DNA from: Platanthera guangdongensis
Lineage: Eukaryota; Streptophyta; Magnoliopsida; Asparagales; Orchidaceae
Assembly (NCBI GenBank): GCA_039583875.1
Contig: CM077151.1
Coordinates: 112,858,609 to 112,922,608, forward strand
DNA: 64,000 bases
Reading direction: 5' to 3'
The first letter of the stretch is position 1, and each line of letters opens with the position of its first letter. The notes under the pieces were generated by a model. The model saw only the letters and a list, made by a program, of their open reading frames with translations. It made no database searches and was not told where the DNA came from. Positions 20,644 to 33,259 of the stretch are shown one piece after another. The position numbers and the translations under genes were made by a program.

Positions 20644-21270
20644 AACGAAAGTCTCGATATAGGTGTTTTCGAGACTGTTCTTAGCAAAGCACTTGCCATT
20701 GGCGCAACGCATAGCCATGGAAAATGAATTTCAGTGTCTAACTTAGGGAGAAAGAAGTGTTGATAGCTACTTACACGAGTTTACAAGGTTAGGAGGTTAT
20801 GCGGGATCTATCTTTGCTGACAAAGAGAGTAAAACCAATAGTTCTGCGAAGGGTTGCGGGATGAGCTGAGATTCCTGCACTCGAGTATAGTGAACCTGGG
20901 ATTTCAAGCATTGGTTGATACGGCTTGTACATTAGAGAAAGATATGAAGCGGGTACAGGGCAAGCGCGACTTGGCTATGACAAATCCTGAGTTCAAAGTG
21001 CCGCAACTGGGAAAATCGAACTATCGAAGGAAATGGAGTAAGAGATCCAATTCTTCTACATAGGCTTCCTTTACTATTGCTTCTAGAGCAACTTCTAGGC
21101 AAGACTCTCGTGCCTGTTATACTTGTGGTAAGGTGGGTCATCTAGTCTGTGACTGTCGGGTTGGTCCGCCAAAGGGTGAGAAGAAGATAGCAGCATCATA
21201 TGCTGAAAAGTGAAAGGCAGTGGTGGAGTCCTCTGTATCGCAGGCGCAACCCCGAGTGTATAATCTTGGC
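20644..21270 (+). pseudogene. gag: Host Tekay gag, C-terminal part with zinc knuckle
   Basis: Continues the gag cut at 11754: after a broken start it reads MENEFQCLT, a stop, then DSYLHEFTRLGGYA, LRDELRFLHSSI and a basic stretch. An intact CCHC knuckle CYTCGKVGHLVCDC lies at about 21113-21155. Stops and frame changes separate the pieces. The knuckle shows what the nested element has lost. Confidence 0.82.
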
Positions 21271-21366
21271 TAATAGGAGGACATAAAACAAAGTGACGTC
21301 GTCACAGGTACGAGTTAAGATATTATTTTTCCTACTTTTTAATACTTCATACCTTGTGTGTAGCTT

Positions 21367-24300
21367 GTGTATGATGTGTTTGTACTAGGCTTTTTCCTGA
21401 TTCGGCATTGTCCGACAAGAGCACTATTCGATACGGGTGCTTCACATTCGTTCCTATCTATGGACTTTATGTCACGGATCGGAGTGCCGATTCGTATGAC
21501 GGTAGATAATGTGGAGGTGTTATTACTGAATGGATGTGTGATGCATGCGGATATGACTTGCTATGTGGAGGTACGAATAGGAAGTCGGGAATTCAGATTG
21601 GAAGCATTTGTGCTGCCGATATTGGAATTTGATGTGATCTTTGGTATGGACTGTCTCTCAGAGGAGTGTGCCTTTATCGATTGCAATTCAAAGTAGATCA
21701 CACTGGGACAGAATATCGAGCTAGAGCCAAAATTATCTGGTATACGAGAATGGAGCAAATTGTTGATGTCTGCTCTCTAAGTCGTCAAAGCTGTTCAGAA
21801 GGGGGCAGAGTTTTTCTTCATGCTTATACAGGCTGTTGAACCAAAATCCAGTCTGAGTGATCTTCTGATTGTTTCGGAGTATGCTGATGTGTTTACAAAG
21901 GAGCTTCCGGGGTTACCACCCTAGCGAGAGATTGACTTCTCTATTGAGTTAGTGTCAGGTGCAAAACTTGTGGCCCGCTTGCCATATCGTGTATGGCTAA
22001 AGGAAATGGTGGAACTGAAAGTTCAACTACAAGAGTTGCTAGAATAGGGATATATACGTCCAAGTATGTCACCATGGAGCGCACCTATCCTTTGTATGTA
22101 AAAGGACGGTAGTCTGCATTTGTGCATCGACTATCGAGAATTGAGTAAGCTGAAGGAGAAGAACAAGTATCTAATACCTCGAATTGATGACTTGTTTGAT
22201 CAGCTAGTTGGATCAACCATCTAAACTAGACTTAAAGCCTGGTTACTACCAGTTGAGGATTCGGGAAAATGACATTCCCAAGACAGCATTTGGAACACGC
22301 TATGGTCATTATGAGTTCATGGTAATGCTATTTGGGTTAACAAATGTGCCATCAGTGTTCATGGACCTAATGCACCGAACATTTTGAGAGTACTTGGACT
22401 TATTTATAATTGTCTTTATTGACGACATTCTAGTTTACACTTAGTTGGAAGAAGATCATGCGAACCATTTATGGATGGTGTTGCATACCCTGAGGAGGAA
22501 CAAGCTCTACGCCAATTTCTCAAAGTGTGAGTTCTAGTTATCGTCAATGGCTTTTCTTGGCCATGTGGTGATTGGAGAGGGCATTGTGGTGGATCCGTCA
22601 AAGATAAGAGCCATACGAGAGTGGCCGGTGTTGTCTTCTGTGTCCTAAGTCAGGATTTTTCTTGGAGTAGCGGGCTACTATAGACGTTTCGTAGAAAACT
22701 TCTCACGAATTTTTTGCCTCTTACCACACTAACGAAGAAGCATCAGAAGTTCGTTTGGACGTTGGAGTTCACGCGAGCTTTTGAAGTGCAGAAGAGTTGC
22801 TTGACCACGACGCCAATCGTTACGTGGCCATGTGGTTCGGATGGCTTTGAAATCTACAGGGATGCATCAGGGAGCGATTTGGGCTGCGTTCTTCTTCAGT
22901 TTGGAAAGGTAATCTCTTATGGCACACTCCAATTAAAAGTGCATGAGCGGAACTATACTATACATGACTTGGAGTTGGCGGAGGTGATATTTATACTTAA
23001 ACTATGGCGTCATTATTTATATGGCGTGAAGGTGGATATATTCACGAACCATAAGAGCCTAAAGTATCTATTGGATCAGAAGGATCTCAACATGCGACAA
23101 TGTAGGTGGATGGAGTTACTTTGGGACTACACCTTCCAGATTCATTATACTCCAGGGAAGGGAAACGTCGTCGCAGATGACTTGAGTCGTAGAACTCTAG
23201 AAAGGGCAACATGGTAGCAAATGTATGATGAGCGTCTGATCTAGGAGCTAGAAGCTTTAGAGATTTCTTGTGTTGACAAGAATTCCACAGCAAATGCATG
23301 CTTGAACTAGACGGAGGTATAGTATGACCTTACGGACAGAGTTGGACGAGTAACGGAACTTGATGAAAGTTTACAACGCTATGCAGTGGATGGGTCAAGT
23401 GGCCAATTCTCCTGGGATGACGGCCTTTTGCGAAAAGATTGTCATTTGTATGTCCTAAATATGGGTAAGCTAAAAGAAGATTTGATGTATGAAGCTCACT
23501 TCACGAAGTATTCAATTCACCTAGGGAGCACAAAGATGTACAATGACATGAAGAAGCTGTTCTGGTGGCCGGGCATGAAGAAAGACATAGCACATTACAT
23601 GGCTAAATGTCGGACGTGTGCCTTGGTGAAAGCAGAATGTCAGAAGACTGGAGGTTTCCTAGAGTCACTACCTATTCCGGAATGGAAATTTGATGACATT
23701 TCGATGGATTTTGTGCACGGTTTGCCGAGATCTCAAAGCAGGAATGATTCTGTTTGGGTGATCGTGGACCGATTAACTAAAGTGGCGCACTTCATTCCGA
23801 ATAAGATGGACGATCCAAAGGAAATCTTGGCTAATCTTTATGTTGAGCAAAAAGTACGATTACACGGTGTGCCCCATAACATAATAAGTGATCGAGACGA
23901 GTGTTTCACTTAGAATGATTGGAGGCTAATCCATCAATTGTTGGGAGCAAAATTAACATTCAGTACGGTCTTTCATCCACAAATGGATGGACAGACAGAG
24001 AGGACCAACAGAACAATGGAGGACATAATCTGAATATGCACCTTGGATTTTGGGAAGAGGTGGGAAGACCATCTATATATGGTAGAGTTTTGCTACAATA
24101 ATAGCTATCAAGCTATTATAAATATATCACCTTTTGAGGCATTGTATACTAGGAAGTGTCGTACACCATTAGCATGGGCGGAAATAGGCGAATCTAAGTT
24201 TTATAAGCGTAAGGAAGTCGAAGAGGCTAATTTGACAATACGCTCTATCCGGGAGAGGCTACTGATAGCCTAAGATAAGAAGGAAAAGTATTACAATGCC

Positions 24301-24743
24301 AAGTACTGATACGTAGAGTTTATGGTTGGCGAGTGGGTATACTTGAAATTCAAACAATTCAAGGGCGTGTCCAGGATTCGGCCATAGAAAAATTAAGTCT
24401 GAGGTATCTTCATCCGTTTGAAGTAGTGGAGCGAGTTGGAGATACTGCTTATTGGCTAGCTCTTTAGGCAGAATTGAGTGGATTGCATGATGTGTTCCAC
24501 ATATCAGTACTTCGAAAAGCCGTGAAAGATCCCGCTCAAGTGATTACGAATGATCGTGTACCGGTCGAATCTGGGCTAACGGCGAAGGTTATGCCCATTC
24601 GGATCGAGGATAACGCAGTTAAGCAGCTGCAGAACAAGACAATTGGGATGGTCAAGGTTCGGTTTGACAACTGTGGTCGTGAGGAGCTAACATGGGAGCG
24701 GGAGCAGACCATACATACTGAATTTCCTGAGTTGTTTGTATAA
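21367..24743 (+). pseudogene. pol: Host Tekay pol: protease to chromodomain tail, many stops
   Basis: Protease ALFDTGASHSFLSMDF (near 21425, DTG intact) and [15 protein letters not shown] in pieces ([27 protein letters not shown] near 22435, then stops); RNase H 22714-23217 ([23 protein letters not shown]); integrase zinc region with intact KCRTC (near 23611) and core (ISMDFVHGLPRSQ, VIVDRLTK, SDRDECFT), then a frame change with GQTERTN near 23990; VEFCYNNSYQAI, SPFEALYTRKCR; and the tail 24474-24743 ending VRFDNCGREELTWEREQT and TEFPELFV. At least ten premature stops. It uses the same domain order as the nested element. Confidence 0.87.
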
Positions 24744-24819
24744 AATGTTGTAACATTGTTTCGTGAAGAAACTATATGTTGTAACATTTTTATTGTTGGT
24801 TTCTGATAACTATATTAAA

Positions 24820-24853
24820 TTTCGTGATGAAATTTCTATAATGAGGGGAGGAT
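24820..24853 (+). promoter_or_regulatory. Polypurine tract of host Tekay element
   Basis: GATGAAATTTCTATAATGAG followed by GGGAGGAT lies directly before the 3' LTR start at 24854 and matches in placement and composition the PPT of the nested element. Confidence 0.75.
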
Positions 24854-26908
24854 TGTAACACCCGAAAAAGTAATAGGAGGTAACATGCTAAAAAAGTCGA
24901 TTTGAGCTCGATGAAAGGGTCGAGCAGAGCTTGACGAACTTCAAGCTGAGATCGACGAACATCAAGCAGAGCTCGACGAAAATGGCTCTGTCAGGTGTTA
25001 TGACCCGTTCGATGAACTTAAGCCCGTTCGACGAACTCACTCTCGGTCGACGAATTGTATTCGATGAACTTGACTCCATTCGGTGAATTGTCGAAAGATA
25101 TCGCGAGTGGAGACTCATGTCAGATGGCTGGTGTGTGGCCAGTGAGTGGTGATTAACTCTTACAGTACAAACCCGAGCCATTGCATTTTTTTTGATGAGT
25201 TTATCGTGTGGTTGGGATGAAACCCAAGGCCACATATGCAGATGGATGGGATTGAGGAAGTCATTATTTCCTTTTCTCTCTCTCTCTCTTTCGTGCTTCC
25301 CAGTTCTGGAGCGGAGAACTCTCGGCTGGTGCTAGGATTTGGGTGGAACTTGAAGTTGCTGGAGAGGATTTTGTGGCTGGAATCAAGAGCCGAAGCTAGA
25401 ATCGTGAAGGGGAACGTGAGGCGATCATTTCCATCCACGTAGATAAGATTTATAGTGGCACAGAAGAAAATTCCTAGGGTAACGTTCTTCCTTCTTGCAC
25501 ATGTGAAGTCCTTATTTTGGCATATGCATGGAATCCCCCACCAAAAGGTGGAGTGTCAAGGGATTTACGTTCGGTTCAATCATGAAATGCCCAGTCAGTC
25601 TTGCATATAGATCCGGAAATGTGTAGTACGGAATAAGCATGCTATGTGAAGCCTATCTGGACAGGTTGGTCTGGATTAGTGATGCTTTATTTTGTGCATT
25701 GTGGAAGACTCCGCGTATAAATGAGTATATTGTGAAGCCAGTGGGTTGTGCATGTGAAGTGGAGTAATAGAAATTACTAGAGTGGAGTTCCAGGAAAATA
25801 CCCTCGAAATGCATACACTATATGCTGTGAAAGTCCAGTGTTTCTGGTACTGCAGGTGGCTGCAGCATTTTCTGGATAGTTGGTCCAGATATGGTTGTGG
25901 CTGGGTACAGAAGTTTGTTATGTGGCTAACTCCAGGCAATAGTGGTTGTCATTGGCAATAGCTCCTGGTTAACCTGTGATTGTGAAAGTCAGTCCTTGGA
26001 GGACAGTGTGGCTAGTGTGAGTTATGCGCTCTTAAAGGCCAGTGAGCCGAACGGACAAGGGGAAGCCGACCCGCGTCAGTCTAGACTTTGAACTGGCGAT
26101 TTAAGCAATGGGCAAGGGCTTAACTGTATCCGCATTATGGTGGTCTAACTTGAGTGCCTAAGTTATTGGCTTCATTAGGATCATATAATGAAAGTCTTGG
26201 GCCGTGGAGCATGAATGCTCAATGTTTACCATTGTGTCTGGGACCTGAGAATGATCGTTGGACCCTGGTTTTCCGTTACACCGATAATGTACCCTAAGTG
26301 CACGGAGCATTAGGTCGTGCGGTCGATGTTTGTGATATATTGAACTGTGCGTAAGTGCACGTTTTTTGATATATCTGCTTGTGAAAATGCTATGGCTGCA
26401 GCGAAGGAATACGACTGCCCCGGGAAAGGCACATGGTCATTTTAAATTGGTCAGCTGAATGCTGACCGTTGCTTTATTTACCACCATTGTGATGGATTGT
26501 CCCCATACAGGTGTTGGAGAGCCGAGCGGGAAATAGTGGGCTTGTTGCTATTATGTTGGCCCTCAAAGGCCGAATGAAGAAAAGTTTATTTATTTTCATG
26601 TGTGTCCGGCCTGCGTGCCGATGTATGTAATCCACACTTTTGAATAAAACTGTAAGGCCATAAGGCCAAACTTTTGTGTATTTTATACTTTCATGTGGGA
26701 TATATAAATGTGATTGTTTATATAGTGGACATTCATAGCTGATGAGTTCAGTTTTAACCCCCTAATGCTTCTGATAGAATGCTCTGAGTTAGGATGCGTG
26801 TACTAATCTTCGATATTAACCTGTAGCCCTGCCGCCTGTTCGTGGCATATGGTATGGGCCCCGATCGGACCCTCTATTATATGTCATGTAACGGATGGAG
26901 GTGTTACA
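24854..26908 (+). repeat. 3' LTR of host Tekay element
   Basis: 2055 bp, collinear with 8990-11085 throughout, including the TCGACGAA array at 24895-25095 and the terminal GGAGGTGTTACA. Many substitutions separate the copies. Confidence 0.9.
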
Positions 26909-26913
26909 CCAAT

Positions 26914-28094
26914 GTAGGCTTCTTCTTCTTCAGAATCTGAAGAAGCTGAGTCACTTTGACTCCAGCTCTTCTCATTCTTGGCAATGAAGATCTTTTCCTT
27001 CTTTACCTTCTGATGGTGATGCTCCTTCTTACTTCTCTATTTTCTTTTGACTGGACAATCAGCTATAATATGCCCAGGCTTGCTACAGCAATAACAAAAA
27101 ACCTTAGAAGAAAATTGTTTACTGGGTTTTATATCATATTTGTCTCCCTTAGAGAACTTCTTCTCAGTCTTGTGATGGTCCTTCTTATGAAGTGAAGAGT
27201 AGGAAGGTCTGATCTTCCATTATTTCCTCTTCATCATCTTCTGGAACTGCTTAGAGAACACAACAAACTCCCCATCTGAAATGTTACTGTCAGATGAGAT
27301 TGACTCAGAGATGTCTGAATAAGTAGGTCTTCTTGCAGGAGAGGCAATCCTCTCCTTGCTCTTCTTAGAGAACTCTACCTTGAAGGCCACTGTCTTATCC
27401 TTGGCTTGAGATCTGGTGGTGGTCTGCTCCTCCTTCCAGGCACATTGTTGCATCTTATAGGAGAGTAGCTTTCCAAACAATGGGTGTGGAGGAGTTTTAG
27501 CCAGCTTAGCCACCTCTCTGATTGCACATATCTTGGTATTCCAGTCTTTGGTTAGAGATCTGAGGAACTTGTCATTCAGCTCATAATTACTGAAGACCCT
27601 CTCATAGGTCCTCAGCTCATTTACCACTTTAAAGAACTTTTTATACCACTCAGCTATATTTTCCTTCTTGCACTGCATGAAGGCCTCATATTCCTAATTG
27701 AGTAGGGATTTCATGTCATCCCTAACTTCTTCAGTGCCCTCATTGTAGACAATCAATGTGTCCCACATTTCCTTGGCAGTTCTGCAGTGGACAAGGTTAT
27801 GGAATGTTGAATCATCAATGGCACTCACAATAATGTTTTGTTTCCTCTTATCCATTGTATCCAGGATGACCTCATCCTTGGTCATCTTAGAATACTTCTA
27901 AGGTGTCTAGATATTGGCATACAGAGCTGAGACCGTCATATGGATGAAAGGTTATTCTTGCGCTGTTATGAAGATACCGAGGTCAGATTCTTCCATGAAC
28001 AACCTGTCTCTCTCCTTCCAAATCCCAAAGCTCTCTTTCCTGCAAATTAGAAGCTTCATTGAGCCCAACTCTTTATGGTTCTCTCCTGAACCCA
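26914..28094 (-). pseudogene. gag: Sirevirus-like copia gag, N-terminal and central part (relic)
   Basis: Start proposed at the ATG at 28094 (MGSGENHKEL), followed by IWKERDRLFMEESD. After stops come MTKDEVILDTMDKRK, TAKEMWDTLIVYNEGTEEVR, YKKFFKVVNELRTYER, NDKFLRSLTKDWNTKI and then a CCHC knuckle CYCCSKPGHIIADC (near 27105-27060). The SDSASSDSEEEEAYIGL stretch runs into the Tekay insertion and continues at 8984. Family role: capsid/nucleocapsid of a Ty1/copia element. Stops at about 27898, 27691 and 27220 interrupt it. Confidence 0.8.
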
Positions 28095-28179
28095 TAAAGA
28101 ATATATTTAAGCTACTCATTGAGATCAGCTCAAACTGTTAAGACCTTTTTAAGTAATCTCCCTATGATACCCATAAAGA

Positions 28180-30130
28180 ATATATTTAAGCTACTCCTGA
28201 ACCCATTTGGTGAGTTGTGTTTTAGTTTATTTTAGCTTTCAAGATCACACAATCAGCACACAAGTTGTTTATAGTGGTTTTCCATAGCATGGGTACATCC
28301 ACTATCCCTCCCACCTTTCTAACAGTTTGTTAGACAAGGCCAACAACTCCAAACTCGGCTCCAAGAGCATACAACACAAATACATCAGGATTTCTCAGAA
28401 TCCTCCAAGTCCTACACTCAGGCCCAAGGCCCTACACTTAGAGAAATATTCTTCTACAACTCAGGCTCACAGGCCCTACCTCAGACTTTAACTTAAAGTC
28501 CTACACTCAGGCTAGGAGGTTAGCCCTACACTCAGATCCACCACTAGATCCTACCTCAGAGAGAAACTCTCCTACAGCTCGGGCACACAAGACCTACCTC
28601 TGATCCACAGGAGGATCCTACAACTCAGGCATTAATACACTACAGCTCAGATCTAAAGAAATATCCTACCTTGGCCTTTATAATTTAGGTTTATACACAG
28701 ATCAATTAAGATCCTATATAAATTAACGTCGGTAGTTTACGTTGAATGACTCTAGAGAAGATATCTCTGAGTCTGTCTCTTCCTGAATAGAGATGACTCA
28801 GTCATATCTTCTTCACAGCTCCAAGGATAGATCTTCAAGAATGTTTTGCTTGAGCTATGAAGTAACTACAGTGAGGGCTTGCCCTGTCCCTTCTTCTACC
28901 TCGGAGAGACTTCTCTCTGAACTTGATGTTGAAGATGAAAATGTCAACAGCCAAGTTGCTTGAACTTCTAGATCACTAGAAGGAGCAAATATTCAAGCTC
29001 TGCAATAAGGTCGAGAGGAAGAAGATAAAGCTTTGTATTTCCAAAAGTTAAACATCTAGAAAAAAGTTTTTTTTCTTCTTCCTTGATCTTTTCCTTTTCT
29101 ATCTTACCGTCCAACGGCTCTTTGTGGAGTGTGACCACCTGGAGTTGTTAGCTGCAACTTTTCTTTAGCATTAATTATTGTATAATACGCAAGTGGCACC
29201 ATTTGTCGTCGATTGTTCCATTCCCACAACATTTGAATTCCTACTGATGTCATCCGTACTCAGCACCTGTGGACTTGGACAAATTCAGACAATTCTTCAT
29301 AGGCATTGAGTGAAGACATGTTACTCAACCCCAAAACACTTACGCGGAATTCGGCACCACCAGGCGTTGAGTGATCATTCATCACTCAACGAATATCAAC
29401 ACTTGTAGTTTAACTGACTAGGCGTTGAGTGAGCCTTCATCACTCAATGCATCTTGACTTAGTAGATTTTCTTTGTATTAAGGCATTGTGTGAGTTGTCT
29501 TAACTCAACACTTTCTGCCTTTGCCTGTTTTATTGAATAGGCGTTGAGTGAACTGCCTTCACTCAATGCTTCTATCTGTAGACAGATTTTATGTTAAATA
29601 TGCATTGAGTGAGTTGTCTTCACTCAATGCATATGTCCTTAGACAGATTTCCAAGTCCATCAACCCTGAGGATTTGATTTAACGGTGTTCTGTCAACGCT
29701 TTCTCTTCAGGGCGTTGAGTGAACTGTCTTCACTCAATGCTTTTGGTCTTGGTCAGAATTCTTGTCAGCTTTTCTCTATCTTTGACTGTTTGAGATTTAC
29801 TCAATGCTTCGAGCTCTAGGGGGTGAGAGAACTGCATTCATTAAAAATTTCTGGACTTAACCAGATTTCTGCTTTGGTAATGCTTATGCTTTGACTGCCT
29901 AGGTTTTACTCAATGCTTAAAGTTATCTGGCATTGAGTGAACTGCCTTCACTTAACGCATCTGGACTTAGTCAGATTTCTGCCCTATCTTCTGTCGACCT
30001 ATCCTTATTGCTTAGACAACCTGTTTAAACAGAGAACAAAGAGCATCCTGCATACATAGAACTTAAAGCATGCATCAAATACAATACTATTTATACCATT
30101 ATCTTGTAGGCTTTCTCCAAATCTGGGACA
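28180..30130 (-). repeat. 5' LTR of the sirevirus-like relic
   Basis: Next to the gag start the minus strand has GGGTATCATAGG (about 28165-28176), a decayed initiator tRNA-Met PBS. Then comes LTR sequence resembling the end of the sirevirus LTR at 37740-37969, including GAGTGGATGTACCCA-like and AACCACTATAAA-like blocks. The outer end (plus strand ...TCTGGGACA at 30130, minus TGTCCCAG) gives about 1950 bp, close to the 1969-2001 bp of the sirevirus LTRs here. U3 contains the array at 29363-29959; 28340-28690 has repeats of CCTACACTCAGG type. Boundaries are approximate; no gene seen. Confidence 0.6.
29363..29959. repeat. GTTGAGTGA/TCACTCAAC palindrome array in copia U3
   Basis: Seven to eight hairpins of the form GGCGTTGAGTGA, a 6-9-nt loop, TCACTCAACGC or TCACTCAATGC, spaced about 70-90 bp (29363, 29431, 29502, 29538, 29602, 29710, 29939). 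Spacers carry a second degenerate unit (CTTAGACAGATTT). The arms match the array in the gypsy solo LTR at 33260-34130. Confidence 0.87.
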
Positions 30131-31300
30131 TTATGATCAATGGATCCAATAGTTTGGCCGAGGTCCCACGCCATATTCCATAGACAGCTAGTGGATTTAC
30201 GCATTGAAGCCAAAACATTTAGATAACCTAACTCAAAGTTGAATTCTAACGGAATCTTTTAGAGTATTAAGAACCCAAACACAGGAATGTCCATTAACCA
30301 ACAAGTAGGAATGATAACCAAAATATACAAAGAGTTTTGGCCTCAAGTCCTTACAACATTCCCTTTACAAAAATGGTTTACATACATCTACACATAGGTC
30401 GACCACACATGACAAAAAGTAAACCCTTCACTTAGCCTTCAAGGGCCGACATATTGCAAAGGGGCTTCAACCCGTTACTTCTCGCATGGCTCTCCAGCAA
30501 CTGTATAGGGATAGTCCACCAAGATATGGCAAACAAGGCAACAATCGCTTTAGCTGACCAAGTTATAACAACCCCACCCTTCACTCTGGGCGGCGGTACT
30601 CCTTCCCTGCAAATAGCAGAATAGCAATATATATCTCACTCATCCTAGACGTTGGCACACAAGTCCATATGTACCATACACTCAGGGAATATTATCAGTG
30701 TACTGAACTTTCCCAATATCACAACCCTCAGTCCCAGAACGATGGTCAACCCTGACCATTCCAGTCTTTTCAGCCTGTGGCCAAAGACTCTAACTATGCC
30801 AATGATAAAAGCCAAGTCTTTAGGAAATCAAGTATAAGAACGACATAGTGCAGGAACAAATCAGATATTTCCCGTTGCTCAAACTGCCATACCAACACCG
30901 AAAGCCAAGGCAGACGACACGATGTGGGTCAACTTCCCCTTTCCCGTATCAAACATACATAACCTCATTATGTTTCAAGGCTAGCACTCATGTCAACCGT
31001 AGCTGGGCACTCCTAGCTCAGCAGCACGACATGCTACCTACCTTATCTCATACACACAGGCTTTGCAACCACAAAATAGCTCATTATGAGCTACCGCCAG
31101 CGTTAGCACTTCCATCGGGCGATAGCTGATAGAATTTTGAGTTTGTCCATTTTTTCGGGTGTTTCCCGAAAGAATATAAAATCCATCTCCAATCCAGACC
31201 AAATTGTTTGGATGAGCTTCATATAGTATATCTATGTTTGTACTTTGATTCTAAACTCTATATGTTTACACAGAAATCCACGGTCCTCTCCAAGGTGGCC
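30131..31300 (-). repeat. Tekay-type LTR fragment
   Basis: Collinear on the plus strand with the inner part of the nested Tekay LTR: CCACGCCATATTCCATAGACAG (compare CGACGCCATATACCACAGACAG at 11807), then AGAACCCA, AATGTCCA, CTTCAAGGGCCG, GGCAAACAAGGCAACAAT, GCGGCGGTACTCCTTCC and CAATCCAGACCAA. It stops near 31300 at a Tat-like LTR. Its U3 part is not attached. Confidence 0.7.
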
Positions 31301-31975
31301 AACTCGCAAGCCGCAGACTGCTCCAGCTCATCCCAGGAGTTCGCGGCCTGTTTTTCAACTAACCACGCAGATAGACATTTCAATCTGCACGGTTAGACAA
31401 TTCTGTCTGCACGCGGATAAGCAGGTCGATCGGGAGTCGCCAGTTCTGTAGAGGCACGGACTGCTTCCCAGTCCGTACATGCAGGTCACACAGCTAGCCG
31501 GGCGGATGCTTCTCTTCTCCAGCTTGCCACTAGTGGGAAGACTCCTCTCTAGCTCGCAGCTAGTGGGCAAACTCTCCTCCATATCACCACAAGCAAGCAC
31601 CTGCCAAGACCAACCAAGGATTCTCTCCAATCCTCCTGCAACAGGCGACCTCACTTTCATGTCCTCGGCAGATTCCTCACCAGCCTGCTCGGCAGAGTAG
31701 ATTCTACAATCATGGGGCCGACTCAATCTCAGTCCGACCAAAGGTGGCTGACTCAGTCTCAGTCCGCCAGCAGTGGCAGACTCAGTCTCAGTCTGCTAGC
31801 AGGTGGCGCACTTGGCCTCAGTCCACCAACAGGTGGTTAGCTCCTCCTTATTCCGCACAGTGTGGTGCAGAATCGTTCTCAGCTCGCCAGAGGGAGGCAG
31901 ACTCACTTCATCTAGCAGTAGTAGGCGAGCTCCTCCTCAGTCCGTATAGCATGGTGTGGACTCGCTCGCAGCTCA
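31300..31975 (+). repeat. Tat-like LTR fragment, upstream part
   Basis: A direct continuation of the sequence at 35165 after removal of the solo LTR and one GCTCA copy. It is rich in repeats built on CAGTCCGCC, CAGTCTC and AGCAGGTGG (31420-31970), that is, upstream of the TATA box at 35222. The exact left edge against the Tekay LTR fragment is not clear. No coding motifs. Confidence 0.55.
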
Positions 31976-33140
31976 TGTCACAACCCGCACTTTCTCAACA
32001 TTTAAGTTATATCAAAGTAAGGGAAAATACGCATCGTGATGCCACGCCGTGCAGGGGATAACTGCAGGCGCTCAGGAAAAACCCAAACTCTACGGTTTAT
32101 ATGAAATCCATATGTTATTAAGTAAAACCAGTTTAAATTGGATGGTCGTGTCCCTCAGCACAGTGGATCAACTAGCCCCGGTGTAAAAATATAGTTATGC
32201 GCTGCGGAAAAATACTTTTGGTTATGTTAATTAACACCCTACATAAGTATAAACATCCCCAAAGGACAACTCAAAACATGCAAGACCCTAGATTTACTAT
32301 AAGTATAGAAATAGTCTTTACGTTAGCTAGAAAATAGTATTTTAATTTTGGAAATATGCGATGTATGAAGTACAAGTAGTAATGCTTTTATAGTTGAAAA
32401 TACCTAACATGTAACCTAGCATAAAACATTCCCAGAGAGAGCAAGTAAAAACAACCACGAAAGGAAAAACTAGCAGCTTAGCAAAGTATTCAGTAATTCA
32501 AAAGGAAACTATCAGTGTGTGTCAACAAATTGACACGAACCCACTGGTCAGTATGACTGTCTGTACAAAAAAAGAAGACAACAAGGAGCTACCCCTCAAG
32601 GCAGTAGAAACCTCTGCAACACTGCAGTCCCCAAGCAAACACCAAACCTAGCCGCTCAACCGGCTACTGCTTAGAACCTGAGGCATTCAAAGAAAGAACA
32701 CCTCAGCAAGAGAAATACAAGTGGCAAACAAAACAGTCAGTAAACAAGGAGTAGCAATGTTACTATTCCCAAACCTGAATAGCTGTCAAAAGAAAACACA
32801 GCAAACTAACTAGAGATTTAGAACGAAGAGTTAACTTATAAAGTCAAAAGGTAAAGAAATTTGCACCAAGTGTGAACGGAGTTATACTCCGAAAACAATC
32901 TGCGAGGAAAGGCAAAAATATCATAAGATTAATCCATAGGAAACAAAAACGGGGCAAGGGCTCAATAAACACGTGAATCATTAACACTGTAATGCAACCG
33001 GATCTGAGTTGGGACAAAGACGGTCAAAAATCGAACTGTGGGGGTGGTTATCTGTTCCAACACAACCAAACAGCCCAAAAACGCGACCAAAACATGCACG
33101 GGTGTAATGATTCACGAAATTAAGCCAACCAAACCAACTC

Positions 33141-33148
33141 TATATATC
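33141..33148 (-). promoter_or_regulatory. TATA-like box in the solo LTR
   Basis: The minus strand reads GGATATATAG, about 110 bp downstream of the palindrome array in the inferred transcription direction. Orientation is inferred from the LTR ends only. Confidence 0.4.
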
Positions 33149-33259
33149 CAAATACCCATAAACCCAAACTCAACAAATTCAGTAGAAAACCGACGAGTCT
33201 AGCTTTGCAAGACTAAGCCCTAGTGATACACGTCAAATCGGTGAAAGGACACAATGCTA

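Larger units (their letters stand above)
8990..26908 (+). mobile_element. Tekay/Del-type chromovirus retrotransposon (host element)
   Basis: Bounded by LTRs 8990-11085 and 24854-26908 (both TGTAACACC...GTGTTACA) and flanked by identical CCAAT at 8985-8989 and 26909-26913, so both true ends are present. Internal order is PBS, gag, protease, RT, RNase H, integrase, chromodomain-like tail. It inserted into the acidic stretch of a sirevirus-like gag: sequence across the duplication rejoins in frame. The LTRs differ visibly (roughly 80-90% identical by eye) and pol is full of stops, so this is an old insertion. A second Tekay element (11755-20638) sits in its gag. Confidence 0.92.

Noticed and set aside
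29347..29360. GAATTCGGCAC as a cloning-adaptor contaminant
   Set aside because: The match to common cDNA adaptors breaks after 11 bases and flanking sequence continues normally on both sides; most likely chance.
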